From the NCBI GenBank assembly GCA_950097015.1, contig CATNEN010000038.1, positions 19,750,001-19,814,000 on the forward strand: a stretch of 64,000 nucleotides of DNA, in the 5' to 3' direction. The notes under the pieces are model-generated. The model was not told where the DNA came from. It saw nothing but the letters and a program-made list of their open reading frames with translations, and did not search any database. Positions within the stretch are counted from its first letter, which is position 1. The number at the start of each line of letters is the position of its first letter. Shown one piece after another: positions 12,327 to 25,019 of the stretch. This stretch comes from Macrostomum hystrix. Taxonomy: Eukaryota; Platyhelminthes; Macrostomidae. The position numbers were made by a program, and so were the translations under genes.

Positions 12327-14099
12327 TTAATTGTTGCCGCCACGAGAAGGCCTAGGCAGTGTACGGTGTCTGTTAACAAACTCTGCATCTCCCGTTGCGT
12401 TATGCTGCTCTTCTAGGCATGCGACATTCTCAAGTAGGCAGTTCAATCTGCCCTTTAACTTTTCAATTTCGTTCTCCTTCACCATCAGTTCGTCTTTATA
12501 CATTCTGATAGCTTCCTCAGCATGCCTGAGTTTCTCTTGAGTCTGGACCAGTTGAGCTTGCAGGTTCTGCTCCCTAGCCATCAAGTCAGTTGCACTCTGA
12601 GCAGCTGCCGTGTACTCAGCCTGAAGCTTTGAATACTCAAGATTCAACTTCTGCAGTTCAGACTCGGCATAGGCAGATCTCTGCTGCTCTGCTTCGAATA
12701 CATGGCGCAGCTGATCGCACATCTGGATGACGGAATCCCGCTTCTCGACTGTTTCCTGAAGCTTCTTGTCCACACCATCGCAGTAGCCTTGCAGGTCAGC
12801 GGCGAATTTCTCCGAGTCCTGCAGCCTGACAGTCGTCTCGTTCAACTGCTGCTGCAATTGCTTTATTGCTTTATTCAACTGCTCAACTTCAGATCCGGCA
12901 GATTCGGGTTGGACTATCCGCTGCTTAGATTGCTGCTCTAGCTCGGATTCATTCATGTCAGAATTTGTTCCATTTTTAGCCACACCTGAAGGACTCCCAT
13001 CTTGCTGCGTCAGCTGCTGACGCAACAGCTCGGAGAGTTGCATCGCTTCGTCTTGCAGAGTCACGCTGCGCAGTCCCTGTGCCTGCTTCACAGATTGAGC
13101 CTCCAAAACGGCTACTTTATTTTCGAGGCTCAGAATAGAGCGTGCCTGTTCATCGAGCTGCATGTCTTTCAGTCGCAGCCTCCTTTCAAAGTCGTGCCGC
13201 TCCCCTGTTGCCGCATCGGCGTCGATTTCCTTGTGGAATTCATGCTGCAAGCGCAAGAGCCTGAAATTGTAATACATAGTAAATTGTAATACAACGTGGG
13301 ATAATACATACATATTATGTGGAGACGTTGTACCACAGCTTCACATTCACATGTTGCTGTTGTTGTTTTCTAGTATTTTACGAGTAAATTGGTAGAAACA
13401 CTGAAAGGTGCTCGAAGAAATAATAATTAATATGTGAATTCTAAGAACTCTTTTTTCCTACACAATGAAGGCCGAATTTTCCTCAGCGATTTAAGCTAGC
13501 TCTTCCCTCTGCTCTTATGATTGGCTGTCTACCTCTCCCGCTGTCGTCCACCCCGCAGCTACCCTTAAAATGTGCCTTATTCACGCAAGTCTTTACCCGT
13601 ATCGCCAAGTCAACTTTTCTGACGTGCGCTCTGTGTGATTCCCGAAATGGCGTTTCTTATTTCGATGTCTCAATACTCAATTTAGTGCAGGTAACAATTA
13701 TTAGACTATGTAGAAAAAGCCAGGGACTAATAAAACTACTACACACTACTACTACGAGCGTAAAACTGCTAAACTAGTACAAAAACTAGGTAGTTTAAAT
13801 AGTCCCTTGGACAAGCTAATGGAAGAAATACAATGAAGGTGACTCGGTCAAAGCGTTAAAGCGAAGCCAGAGCTTATGAAAAAAGTAAGCTGATGTCAAG
13901 GGCGCCAGCTGGTCCGTTTTGGCACTAATGCACTACCGATAGGAACTCTTGAAAGGAAAGTTCTCGTAGACTATTTCTCCCTTTTTCACAAACAGAAAAT
14001 TTTCTCTGCAACTTACTGAGCTTTTAATTGATCATTAGATATAAACAGTTGTCTGAGCATTGTCTCGATGGCCCACTCCTTGTCACTGGACGAAGTCAT
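12327..14099 (-). CDS. Coiled-coil protein A (unknown function)
   Basis: Two exons, 14017-14099 and 12327-13260, join in phase 2 (donor GTAAGT, acceptor ACAATTTCAG) to give 338 residues. The first exon encodes a short helical N terminus (MTSSSDKEWAIETMLRQLF). The rest is almost entirely heptad-repeat coiled coil, broken by a Ser/Asn/Gly-rich linker (about QQDGSPSGVAKNGTNSDMNE). The C-terminal tail is basic (HRTLPRPSRGGNN). A block SEKFAADLQGYCDGVDKK...KRDSVIQMCDQL matches SEKYISELQGYSEEIDA...QRDSVISLAEEL in protein D at 31163-33897, so the two are probably paralogues. No catalytic motif or membrane segment is seen. A structural or cytoskeletal role is only a guess. Confidence 0.75.
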
Positions 14100-15134
14100 T
14101 TTGTAATACGATCGGCTCGCAAGCAATGTTCTGCTAGTATCACCTGAAGCCAATTAAGCAATGGAGTAGCAGAAGTAGGTAGGCATGTTGAGCAGACGAG
14201 CTGTTCTTTTTATCGAACGTCTCTCTGTGCACCTGAGATATCAGATGTGAACTATAATTATCTATTTAAGAGCGTCTATTTTCAAATGCATAATGTCTGG
14301 ACCACGCCTAAACCGATCTTATCAACGCTGCAATGCACAAGCGCTTTTAATTTTTTATCTCTTTTAACTGAATCAAGCCTCTGTATTCGTTAAACTCCAT
14401 TTACTTTAATACATAGTTCTGTTTGCGACTGACCAGAAACTGTACAGAAAAGACCCTGAGAAATCTGAGTGGAAAAATTACCTGGTTCTTCTAGCACTAA
14501 CTTCCGATGAGTCCTTTAACGTTCGTTTTAACAAAACCAAGCATCACCAAGAGAGAGGGGGGAATTTCCATCAAAGATATAATACCGAACCTGTTGCATC
14601 ACTATAATACATAATACATTACTTCCGCAGGACCGGTAGAGCGATCAGAAACTTTGGCTGAGCCAGAAACAGGGGCCAGAACTGAAACATAATAAAGCAT
14701 TTGACAGAATGTAGCTTAAAATGACAATTTTATTCATCTAGCTCAAAAAATAATATTTACTACTTTTTTAAAGAAACTAAAAGAAGCCTTGACGGGCCGG
14801 CTAGAGCGTGAAAAACAAACATACCCAAAAACAAGCATAATTTTTCGGGCATTGAAAAAATTAAATATAATCATTATGCACTTATTGAAGAACTTGACTC
14901 ATTAAAAACACGTTTTAATCGTTTCAATCGTTTAAAAACATGCTACATCCGGTTAACACGAGCATAGGGAAATTTTTAACTGAATTTGCACGAGCGATAA
15001 TGTAGCAAATATAAGAAACAATGAGAAACTTCAACTAACCACACGTGCTTCCCGAAGTAATGCTAATATTTATAAAAAAGAGGTTCTTGCTGTTTAAAAT
15101 GGATTTGACCAACAAGAAACGTCTGTGGACCTTC
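14100..15134. other. Intergenic stretch between coiled-coil genes A and B
   Basis: No coding exon or clear repeat. It should hold the gene A promoter and the gene B 3' end, without recognisable signals. Confidence 0.4.
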
Positions 15135-17133
15135 CTAATAGTTTGCTGAATAGCTAGAACAGTAACAGAGACCACGGAAAGACTTCAGCTTGCAGTACTC
15201 GGCCTTCAATTGCCGCAGCTCCAACTTGAGATCAGCTGACTTTCGCAAATCTTCGAATAGTCTCTTGCGCAGAAGACTTGACGTCTGAGCAAATTTTTCC
15301 ATTCTATGCTGGCCGTCACGCATTAACTGCTTGATGCTATCCGCTTCGGCAATTATTTCATCAGAAAATAATTCCTGTTGCACCGAAATCAAGTCAGCCT
15401 TCTTTAAGCTGTCCTTTTTGCTTTTCACAGATTCATGTTGATATTTCTGTTCAATGCCCGTCAGCTTGTCTAGCAGTGTGCCAATTCGCGTCTTTAATTC
15501 GTCGTGACACGCGCTGAGTTCTGTCAGATTTTTGTCTGCAGCTCCCAGTTCAATTTTGCTCGCCAAAACTTTCATGTTCAATTTTTCAACGTGCTCATTT
15601 GCCAGAATCAGGTTGGCTTTGAGCTCATTCTCCCGCTCTGTGCTGCTCTCATAATCGAAATCGCCAACTAGAAGTTCAGCAAAGCTTAAAACCACTTCTT
15701 TTTCGAATTCATCATATTGTAGAACTTTTTCTGCCAGTCTTTGTTCTGTAATTTCTAATTGCTTAGTTGTCTCAGCGAAATTGATTGTTACTTCGTCCAG
15801 CTCACATAGTTTATTGTCTAAAATATGTTTCAGGGAGGCGACTTCCTCCTTTGAGACTTGCAATCGCTCGTCGGATGCATATCTTAGCCTATTTTGCTCG
15901 CATAGCTTCATGTACAACTCGTCCTGGGTACGTTTCGCCTCTTTTAATTGTACTTCTGACTGCTCAACCTGTCGATTGAATCTGTTTTTTAGTTCAGTTA
16001 TGGTGCTGTCAAGTACTGCCACAGCACTCTCATGTTCCACGAGCTTCGCCTTAGCTTTCTCTTTGAAATCAGTGAGCTCGTTCTGAGCATAGAGACATTG
16101 TTGTTTTGCGTGCTCAGCTGCAGAGTTACTCTCCTGATGCAGCATTTTGAGTTGGTCGAATTGAGTCTTTAGTAGCTGGCTACATTTGAGCAGCTTCTCC
16201 AATTGCACTTTTAATTTTTGCTTGCCAGTTTTGAGTTCAGATATTTCTGCAGTCATTTGCTTCACTTTAGACTCGGACATTTTAAAATCTTCCTTGATTT
16301 TATTGTTAATCACAGTCAGCTCTTCTGACTGCTCAACCTGTCGATTGAATCTGTTTTTTAGTTCAGTTATGGTGCTGTCAAGTACTGCCACAGCACTTTC
16401 ATGTTCCACGAGCTGCGCCTTAGCTTTCTCTTTGAAATCAATGAGCTCATTTTGAGCATAGAGACACTGTTGTTTTGCGTACTCAGCAGCAGAGTTACTC
16501 TCCTGATGCAGCATTTTGAGTTGGTCGAATTGAGTCTCAAGTAGCTGGTTATCTTTGATCAGCTTCTCCGATTGCACTTTTGATTTTTGCTTGTCAGTCT
16601 TGAGTTCAGATATTTCTGCAGTCATTTGCTTCACTTTAGACTCGGACATTTTATAATCTTCCTTGATTTTATTGTTAATCACAGTCACCTCTTCTATTCT
16701 TTCGTGCAGCTGCAGCTCCAAAGCCGCTTTTTCGTCCAAAGTTATTCGGTTGTAATGTAGAGCATCTTGCAGCGCTTCGCAATGCGATTTCAACTTCTCC
16801 AGCTCAGCCTCTTTAATCGCGACTTCATGGTCTCTTTGACTTGAGTCCTGGCATTTTTTTTCTAGGAATTCATTTCTGTCTTCGTCTGTAAGGGCACTGG
16901 AAGCTTCCTGATCTTTTAGGTCATGACGAGTTCTTTCCGGGTTGCCTTCCGACGAGCCACCTTCAGGTTCAGCATTTTGAAAACATTTTAATGAGACTTC
17001 TAACTGTTGAATTCGGTGTTCCATTTCTGAGCACTCGGCTTTCAGTCGGTCTCTGTCGCTTTTGATTGCGCTAAGCTCAGAATTTTCATTTTGATATTGT
17101 TCTGTGCCCGTGCCTTCTTTTGAATATTTTGAT
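15135..17133 (-). CDS. Coiled-coil protein B, main exon (5' end unresolved)
   Basis: A single 2-kb exon encodes about 665 residues of continuous coiled coil. It opens at an acceptor (ATCAACTTTGCAG) in phase 2, the same place and phase as exon 2 of gene C. The two proteins align just after it: NSELSAIKSDRDRLKAEC here and NSELQDVKLERDQLATRC there. By analogy a first exon of about 116 bases should lie upstream; I could not find it in 17134-17900, and foldback elements follow. An in-frame ORF continues to 17258 but this is probably intron. A 369-base (123-codon) segment is duplicated in tandem inside the exon (about 15957-16694). No known domain is recognised. Confidence 0.7.
15957..16694 (-). 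repeat. 369-bp tandem duplication inside coiled-coil gene B
   Basis: The same sequence, differing at few bases, starts at 15957 and again at 16326, an offset of exactly 369 bases. Each copy encodes about 123 residues starting near TVINNKIKED and running to NRFNRQVEQSE. The reading frame is kept. The high identity suggests a recent duplication. Confidence 0.9.
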
Positions 17134-17599
17134 CTGCAAAGTTGATTTGGTAAAGAAGCGAATGAATCAAAGCACTGATTATGGAAGCACAAACGATCAT
17201 ACATATCAGCTTTACTGACTGTTTCTTTTCGATACTTTAGACCCTTCAATATTGTCAAACAGAAATGGGTATTTTCTTTCCCAATCTTTTTAATTAAAAA
17301 ACTTTTTTTATAGTAAGAGCTTTCTACTTAGAAAAGCTGTGCGTTGTTAAAAAAAGTTTTATGCGGATTAGATTCCATGAATGCTTCTGCTAGCTAAGTC
17401 CCACCATCGGGATCAAGGGCCAAAGACTCTAATCGGATTAACAGTAACACACCTGAATGGCGTCAAACCCAAATCCTGTGGTATCGACACCAGCTCTTTC
17501 CAATCAATTCCGACAAATTTCAATCTATTTAGACAAGCTATTGGAGTACATAAATACATGTACGGTACATTTACAGTATACTTCAAAATGCAACAGGAC

Positions 17600-17865
17600 A
17601 ACTAAAACTGTCGGGATTGAAATTGAAATTTCGCAGTATGAGCCATACTCGTATATAGGAGGACAGAAAAAGCCAATTCATAGCCAACTGTCGGAATTGA
17701 TTGCAAATTGTTTGAATTCATTGCAAAGTGTCGGTTTCTCGTGGTAGCTTGTTTGCTTTGCTTGAAAATTGTCGCTTTTGAAAGCACATTTGTCGGAATT
17801 TAATGCACGTCCGGCCAAGAACTACCATAAACTGTCTGAATTGAATGAAAAGATTTTGACTTTGA
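17600..17865. repeat. Degenerate short repeats with TGTCGGAATTGA
   Basis: Variants of an AACTGTCGGAATTGATTG motif recur several times, some inverted or truncated, on the flank of the foldback cluster. Probably part of a repetitive element. No gene is seen between 17134 and 17600. Confidence 0.4.
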
Positions 17866-17904
17866 TTGCACGATTGCCAAAATAGAATGGAAAAGGTGAT
17901 TAGT

Positions 17905-18700
17905 AAGACTAAACGATTTATTTGGAATCGTTTCGATCAGAACCATAGACTGTTGAGCTATAGTTCTTTTTTCCACAAGACCGAGCCAAGTTGGGGAAAA
18001 AAACGATCGCCCCCGTTTATTCATTTGTCTATGGCCAGAACGACTGAGAACTTGTTTCTCGGCCGAGGCGCCTCAGTCGTTCTGACGACGACAGATAAAT
18101 GAATAAACGGGGGAAAAAGGTACTATAGCTCAACAGTCTATGGTTCTGATCGAAACGGTTCCAAATAAATCGTTTCCTCGTCCGGGACGAATAAATATTT
18201 CTTCGTCCCGGACAAATAAATGCTTCAACACTAGACCTTAGACTTATTTGACCGGGACAAGTGGGGGATAAATACATTGTACCATAGACGTTTTTGCCCA
18301 AGCTATACTTTCAGAGTCAGAGACGGGGGTGTGGGGCAGAGCCCCCACTTCGGGGTGCCATAGACATTTTAGCCTCAGTAAGCCATTCCTATTGGTCGAT
18401 GCCTTTTTGCGGGCGGTTAATGCATGGCTATTAACTGCCCGCAAGAAAATTACCGAGCATTAATTCATCTATGGCCATTAACGGGCAAGACTTTCTGCCC
18501 GCCAGGCAAAAAGGTCATGGTACAATAAAATTGATACCCATGCTTTAAGGGCGTTAATGGTATATTATCACCCACTTGTTTGACTTATCTATGGCGAAAA
18601 CGTCTTCGGACATCGTTTCTTGGAAGCCTCGGCCAATAAACGAGTCCTCAGCCGTTCCCGGCCAAAATAAATAAAAAAGTGGGTGATAACTTATACTTAA
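17905..18700. mobile_element. Cluster of foldback (palindromic) elements
   Basis: At least three long palindromes stand side by side. The first has arms near 17909-18049 and 18068-18175 that share AAACGATTTATTTGGAA, GTTGAGCTATAG and CCGTTTATTCAT. The second is near 18401-18518 (GCCTTTTTGCGGGCGG against its complement). The third is near 18551-18690 (TTATCACCCACTT against its complement). A small palindrome CGTCCGGGACGAATA lies at 18178. The octamer CCATAGAC or its complement recurs at arm boundaries. No coding capacity; these resemble non-autonomous foldback transposons. Confidence 0.7.
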
Positions 18701-18949
18701 TCCTAAAGCTTGGCCCGGCTGACGAGATTGCACTACACTTTTCTGCGGTCAAATTCAACGTTTTGCCAATCAGCTTAGCCAAGTTTCATTCAAGTTAGCC
18801 AGTCTATGGTAATCGCAGTCGACGCGCCATTTAACTTATAGACTTCGTTCAAGTTCGCCAGCCATGATTCAAGTTCAACACGCCATGGCAGGGTGTGTTT
18901 TGTCTATGGCAAGAAGGGGTAACAAGCTCGAAAAACGATTTTCAAATTA

Positions 18950-19751
18950 CACTCAGCAACATTTAAAACGCAACACTCTAACTAGAAGAAAAATCAACTC
19001 ACTCAGAAGAGTCAAAGCGCATAGTCTATGGTTCAAATCGAGCTTCAGAAACGCGTGTAGCCTCCTCTACAACACTCTAACTAGAAGAAAAATCAACTCG
19101 ACGTAATTTTCGCAGTGATGGTCGAATTCGCGTCTGGCGTGAGCCATGGCTAGAGCTTCTGCAGCAGCACGTGCAAAGCTGCGATGGGCAGGGACCCTCC
19201 GTACACGTGTGGGCAGGGATTTCAATGCGAGGCAGGACCCAGCTGGTTTTCTTAGACGCAAACGTGAACGGCGATGAGTACGCTCGTTTGCTGCAGACGC
19301 ATCTGCTCCCTTTTGTTAACAACCACTTTGGTGGCGTCGCAAACTGCATACTGCAGGACGATAATGCACCGGCGCACCGGGCAGCAGCTGTCAGCGAACT
19401 CAAGGACCAGCTGCACCTGCGTACTCTTCGGTGGCCTTCAAGATCCCCTGATATGAACCCAATTGAACATGTCTGGGACTTTATCAAGCGGAGTGTTCAA
19501 CGGCAGAATCCGCCGCAGACAGTCGCTGAACTGCGAAACGCTGTTGCTAACGCGTGGCAGGAAATTCCCCAGGACTTTTTTCGACGCCTTGTTCTGGGAA
19601 TGCCACGTCGAGTCAACGCCCTGTTACTTGCGAGAGGAGGCTACACGCGTTTCTGAAGCTCGATTTGAACCATAGACTATGCGCTTTGACTCTTCTGAGT
19701 GAGTTGATTTTTCTTCTAGTTAGAGTGTTGCGTTTTAAATGTTGCTGAGTG
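18950..19751 (+). mobile_element. Tc1-like transposon, deleted copy (802 bp)
   Basis: TA dinucleotides flank inverted repeats of about 120 bases that begin CACTCAGCAACATTTAAAAC. The interior keeps the C-terminal two thirds of a DD34E transposase. Next to the left inverted repeat a piece of the repeat (AACACTCTAACTAGAAG) is duplicated and fused to transposase codons, marking the deletion junction. The first catalytic Asp and the helix-turn-helix region are absent, so the copy is non-autonomous. Confidence 0.9.
19099..19656 (+). pseudogene. Tc1-like transposase, N-terminally truncated
   Basis: The frame is open from the deletion junction and shows SDGRIRVWRE, VHVWAGISMRGRTQLVFLD, the second Asp in LQDDNAPAHRA, then 34 residues to the Glu in NPIEHVWDF, and the tail PRRVNALLLARGGYTRF. 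This is the DD34E spacing of Tc1-like enzymes. The in-frame ATG at 19171 is internal to the domain, so no functional product is expected. Confidence 0.88.
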
Positions 19752-20700
19752 TAGACAACTTGCAAGCAAATTCAACATGGCTAATCAAGATCGTAAAATC
19801 ATGAAATGCAATAAATTGATTAAAAAACTTACGCATTGAAAACTGTATGCTGGTTCATATGTGATTCTGGTTCATCCAATGTGAATTTTTTAAATCATAT
19901 GAAAAGTTACAAGAAATACCTTTGCTTACCAATATGAACCTTGTCTTCTTAATTACTAATTTCACGTAGTGTGTAAATCCCTAGCAGTCCATGGACTAAA
20001 CAGCTGTACACCGCCTTTGGAAACGTTGTTTCAGCAAAGCAAGTTGCTGAAATAATTCTCACCTGTAATCCTGCAGTTGCAGAGTATCCCCAAAAAACTT
20101 GCAATGTATTTGCACTGTTAATCCATCAAGTAAGTCTGCCCATTTTGTCGTCCTTTCACTGTCAGTTGTCAAGCTCATTGTGAGATTAGCGTATTTTTTC
20201 TATATGCCTTCTTTTCGCCTGATTAAATTTTTTAGCTTTCAGGTCAGGCAAGTAGCTAGCTGTCTCGCTGCATGCTGCTCCAAAACGTCCTTTTTATGAA
20301 AGCTTTCTGCCCCAGTCAGACTTTCGATTACATAGAAAATTACAGACATAGAAGATTACAGACATGGCCAGTTGTACTCACTTTTTGGTTACATTTTTAC
20401 AGACTGCAATGCCAGTCCCTGAAAAAAGCGTTGCTTACCGTTTTTTCTTCTATAGTATTACATTTATAGGGGTATATGCACACACACATGAATGCATCAA
20501 TACGGTAGAACAGTACAGCGTGATAGAAAAAATGAGAAGAAAATGAGAAGAGAGAAGAGAAGAGAGAATTCCAGGTGGGACATTTACTATACGCCCCTCT
20601 GTACGCCCCACCCGGCGCCCTCCCACCAGTCACCGGTGGGGCGTACGGTTTGGCCAAGCGCCCCGCTGGTGGCCCGTCGGCGCGGGGCGCGGGTAGGGGT
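19752..20700. other. Gene-free stretch with a SINE fragment
   Basis: No supportable gene. A short piece near 19985-20010 (CAGTCCATGGACTAAACAG) matches the body of SINE family 1. The end is GC rich and runs into direct repeats. Confidence 0.4.
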
Positions 20701-20704
20701 GGGG

Positions 20705-20895
20705 GTGGGGGAGCAGGGTAAATAAAATTCGGGGCATATCCTCAAAGTCTACTGTTAGTAGGCTGTGCTGTATTTTTTGAGTGCAGTAATTGATCGACCG
20801 GCTCGAGCCGCCGGTGGGGGAGCAGTGTAAATAAAATTCGGCGCAATTTCCTCACAGTCTACTGTTAGTAGGCTGTGCTGTATTTTTTGAGCGCC
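20705..20895. repeat. 105-bp direct repeat
   Basis: The sequence from GGGGGAGCAG through TACTGTTAGTAGGCTG and TATTTTTTGAG occurs at about 20705-20785 and again at about 20815-20895 with few differences. It leads directly into the 19-bp minisatellite. Confidence 0.75.
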
Positions 20896-20902
20896 GTAAA
20901 AA

Positions 20903-21092
20903 GCCTAGCAGCAGCTCCGCTCCTGCCCAGCAGCTCCGCTCCTGCCCAGCAGCTCCGCTCCTGCCCCAGCAGCTTCGCTCCTGCCCAGCAGCTCCGCTCC
21001 TGCCCAGCAGCTCCGTTCCTGCCCAGCAGCTCCGCTCCTGCCCAGCAGCTCCGCTCCTGCCCAGCAACTCCGCTCCTGCCCCAGCAGCTCCG
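20903..21092. repeat. 19-bp minisatellite, about 10 copies
   Basis: The unit is AGCAGCTCCGCTCCTGCCC with single-base variants. The sequence is GC rich in an AT-rich neighbourhood. Long open frames on both strands are an artefact of the repeat. Confidence 0.92.
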
Positions 21093-21460
21093 CTCGCCAC
21101 ACTGCCCCCTCCCTCCTGACCATGTACTTTTCATACGTATGTTTCATTTTGTTGTATGCATGCCGTATATATAAAGCGGCAGTCACTTTAAGAGAATAGA
21201 AGAATGGAGAGAAAAAAAATATTTATTAAGAGCTAAAAACTCTCATTTAAACTTAAATGTATGAATCTAGTAGATAAAGTAATTTTGCTCATGAAAAAAA
21301 GAACAGTATAACACAAGCGATAGTATGTTTACAAGTTATAATACCGTACACATTCTAAAATAAAGCTATTATAAGCCCACTATATATTCTGCTATTTCTG
21401 TGCTTTTCTGAGCAATTATTGATAGCATTTTGTCCTAAATATGATCGATTACACCAAAAA

Positions 21461-21835
21461 GGGGTTGAGTGGCAGAGCAGTTAACGCGTTTGCCTCTCAC
21501 GCCAAGGTCCCAAGGACTGAGCTCGATTCCGCGGCGAGGCCACATTCATTTGGGGCGCAGCCGCGGTGAGAAGGCTTGTGGGCTGTCATTCGTCCTTGAG
21601 GGCCAACCTCCAAGGCACAGTGATCGCAGAGTGTACACTGCCTGACGATGAGAAAGTCAGGGCTGATGTACACATCTGTGTGAGCGTGTGCCTGCGTACA
21701 GTATCTGTGTGCGTGTGTGCTCAGGAGTCAGCGAAATGGGCAGAATTGCCTCCTCGCTGGCTGCGGGTCTAGTGTCACCAAATGATGTGCCATTGCCCGC
21801 AGCCCTCCTGAAATTATTCTTATTATGCGGCTATA
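21461..21835 (+). mobile_element. SINE family 2, fullest copy
   Basis: A tRNA-like head (GAGTGGCAGAGCAGTTAACG as A-box region, GAGCTCGATTCC as B-box region) is followed by a conserved body with CGCGGCGAGGCCACATTC, GGCACAGTG, TGCCTGACGATGAG and a GTGTGTGC stretch, then a TTATTCTTATTATG tail. At least seven other copies occur in the window. The head resembles a leucine- or serine-type tRNA but the cloverleaf is decayed. Confidence 0.85.
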
Positions 21836-21839
21836 AGCA

Positions 21840-23130
21840 ATAATTAAAGGAGATTTGTTAATTGTGCTTAGCGGGTCGATGTACAGGGAGAATAGGGGCA
21901 CTCATGTCTGATTTGCGATTTTAGTGATTTGACAAGCTTCAGTGACTGTATTTTGTACACATTGAGCAAAAATTTCGCCTCTCAGTCTCAGTAATTTTTT
22001 TAATTGTTGAGTTTATTAGATAGTGAAAAATGTCAAAAGTGCTTTTTAAATCAATGAAAACGAGGTCCTTCTCTTTTTATCTTTGAGTTTTTGTCAATAG
22101 GGTTGCAATGAGATCTGAATTCCGGTCACCTTTTAAAATTATTTTTTTGACTCGCGGACAGTACAAATTCATTGCTTCGATGTACTTTAAGCAAACGTAT
22201 GGTTTACATCTCTGATCTTGAAATTTAAGAATGAAGCAATTCTTTGCTTAATGATTTTGCTCAGAATAAGAAAACGTTTTCCATTTATTTAAATTTTATT
22301 GTGCACTCAAATAGCACTTATAAAACCGTTTAGTTTTTACTCGAAGCGAGCCTAACAACAAAGCAAAGTAAAGTTGATAAATAAAGAAACAACAACAAAG
22401 CCTGTGCATTCATAGCGTCAGAAAGGCTGCACGGACTACGAATTAAGTACGAGTCCGTGAAACGCTGCAGATGACATTGACGATTAAAAGTTGAACGACC
22501 ACGGGGTATTTTAAATATTAATGTCCAAAATATTTAATCTGTAACAATGAAAATCCCTCTATTTTCTATCCGATGAAACAACTTCCAAAATCATAAAACA
22601 TATCAGCGTCGTCAAGATAATCAACCCTATTTCGTCCGACAAAAACCAACAATAGACACAATTATTCTTCTTTCAAAGCTCATCATGTTAGGTCAATTTA
22701 GTTTATTATTGCTGATTATATTGCATTGATTATATTGTTAGTTATTATATTTATAACATATTGGATAAACCATGGAGGTTTATACAGAGCAATGTTAGTT
22801 GTCCTTGTCACCAAGGTCTTCGACAAGAATCGCTGAATATCTTGACGATGTTGACGTTGGACGGCTTTGAAAGTTATCATTAAGGCGAAATATTTAATGA
22901 AAATCCAGTCATTAGGTTTGGAGCTATCATGAAGTAGGCATGCAGCGGCTATTTGAAATACCCCCTGGTCTTTCCCCAGGTGAAAATTAGCGCGTTCTTT
23001 CTACTGTTAAATTATTTTATACTGAAATTCAAGCAGTTTAATTAAAACATTGTTGAAACATCCTGCTGTGCTGTTTTCCTAGACAACTTTGTTTTTACAA
23101 CAGCCATCTCTAGAACATTCGGTTTGAGAC
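21840..23130. other. Gene-free AT-rich stretch
   Basis: Nothing supportable beyond AT-rich sequence; it should include the 3' flank of coiled-coil gene C. Confidence 0.4.
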
Positions 23131-23135
23131 GAAGC

Positions 23136-24456
23136 TTAAAGATTTTGTTTTGAAGGTAGCTCAGTCTCGAGCCTACGGATTAGCTGCTCGGCTTGCTGAA
23201 TAAATTTAGCCCTGCTGTCGCTGAATCTGTGCATTTCTCTTTCGAACTCGGTGTAGCCCTGACTCTTGGCTGACAAATTTTCGAACCGCCATCTCACACC
23301 GAACGTCTCCTGATGCTCTAGCATCACCCGTTGTTTCGACTCCAACAGGAGGTTGCATTGGCGGCGCAGGGCTCTCAGATTTTTTTCACTCTCCTCAGAT
23401 TTCTTCGTCAACTCAGAGATGGTTTTTCTAAAAAAAGCATCTTCACTCACTTTGTCTTCAAGCTCCCGTCGAATTATAGCCGCTGAAATTAGTTCTAAAT
23501 TGAGCTTCTCTTCACAGCTCTCAAGCTGTCTTTCTTTGGTCTTTAGACTCATCACTAAGCGCTCGTTCTCCAGTTGAACCAGCCTAAATTTGTCCATCAG
23601 CATCTGCTTAGACGCTTCAAGTTTCTTCACATCCCGTGTCTTCATCTCTAGCTCTGTCTCGAGCTGTCGGGTGGACTCTTTAGTTATGCTGAGTTGATCA
23701 GACTGAGTTTTGAGCTCCAGTGCCAAATCTTCTAGCTTCCTGTTGGTTATTTCAGATTCTAGCCCGGCAATTCTTTGTTTTTCATGCAGATGATCTTTCA
23801 GTCGCTGGTTCTCTTCTAGTACCAGCTTGAAGTTGATTTTCAACTCATCATCAGATTCCTTTTTGTAAGCTTTTAGTGTTAGAAGCTCTAAGGTTTTCTT
23901 TTCGAGCTTAAATGCGAGAGACCGATTCTTCTCTTCAAAAATTCTTAGCCTCCTTAATTCTGAGTCCAAGTTCATTGTCCGCTGTTCCAACTCTGAGCAT
24001 CGTGTTGCCAGCTGATCTCGCTCAAGCTTCACATCCTGCAGCTCAGAATTTGTGCGACCAGTTACAGTTTTGCTGACGATGGATCGTTTGTCAGGTCTAA
24101 AAAGAAGAGCGTCATAAATTTATTTAATAAAAAATGCTCGAAGTTCTGAAAACCAGCTTGAGACACAAGGGCTTTGACAGCAATCGAGACAACAGGAGGT
24201 GGTGTGCTTCATTTTTGCAAGAAACACTATATACTCTCCATGGTTGTCATCTGAATGAAATAAGTCATTTTGCCAGTATTGTACCTATTAGAAAAAATTT
24301 CGCTTTGTCATGATATAAATATGCAAAATGGGATGCTTACGCAGGTTTTTCATGAATACTCGTGCAATGGAACTCGATGAGCAGCTGTTTAGTTAAGCTT
24401 TCGACTTGGTCAATCCATTTCGGTTCTTTGATTTTTAAAATGCCATCCGCACTCAT
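23136..24456 (-). CDS. Coiled-coil protein C (unknown function)
   Basis: Two exons, 24341-24456 and 23136-24096, join in phase 2 (donor GTAAGC, acceptor CTTTTTAG), giving 358 residues. Exon 1 encodes a short N terminus with MSADGILKIKEPKWIDQVES. Exon 2 encodes continuous coiled coil rich in Leu, Glu, Lys and Arg, ending ETELPSKQNL. After the junction NSELQDVKLERDQLATRCSE matches gene B, so B and C share both sequence and intron position. Both lie on the minus strand, separated by mobile elements. An acceptor (TACATTTCAG) sits seven bases above the ATG, suggesting trans-splicing. No known domain. Confidence 0.78.
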
Positions 24457-25019
24457 TTTTGAGCTGAAATGTACACCATGCAGTTACAACTCTGTGAGAC
24501 CTCTTTTTCGTGTAGCTCGTATTTCTACGTGTTAAACTTCTGGCCTCTTCGCCTGTAGAGTAATTTTTATATCGTACGATTCACTCCTTTTCCAGATCTT
24601 CCACAGTGTACGCACACGATGTACAGTGTTTACACAATTATGAATGTCTGACCAGAACAATGTGAAAATCTTTCTAAGCTCGTGCATTCATGTGAATTCG
24701 AGATACCAATCAAACAATTTTTTTCTACTTTAAGCAAATTCATGTTTTACATTTCTGAACAAAAAAGTATTTTGACCGCGGAAATTTAACTGTGAAACTG
24801 ACAGCAAATGCACTAATCACTGTACCTCTAATGTTGTAAATTTTTGTTTAATTAATATACGAATAAGAGTGAAGAATACTAATATTGGACTATTAGACAA
24901 TGCTAACTTAAATCAAATGTTTTATTTAGACGCAGGTAAATAGTTCATAATTACAATCGACATCACGTGGTCAAACAAAAAATCACATATGGTCAGCATC
25001 AGAATCACCAAGAAGCATT

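Noticed and set aside
12327-24456. One giant coiled-coil gene spanning A, B and C
   Set aside because: A and C each have their own start exon and stop codon, and B ends with its own stop. Only B lacks a found first exon.
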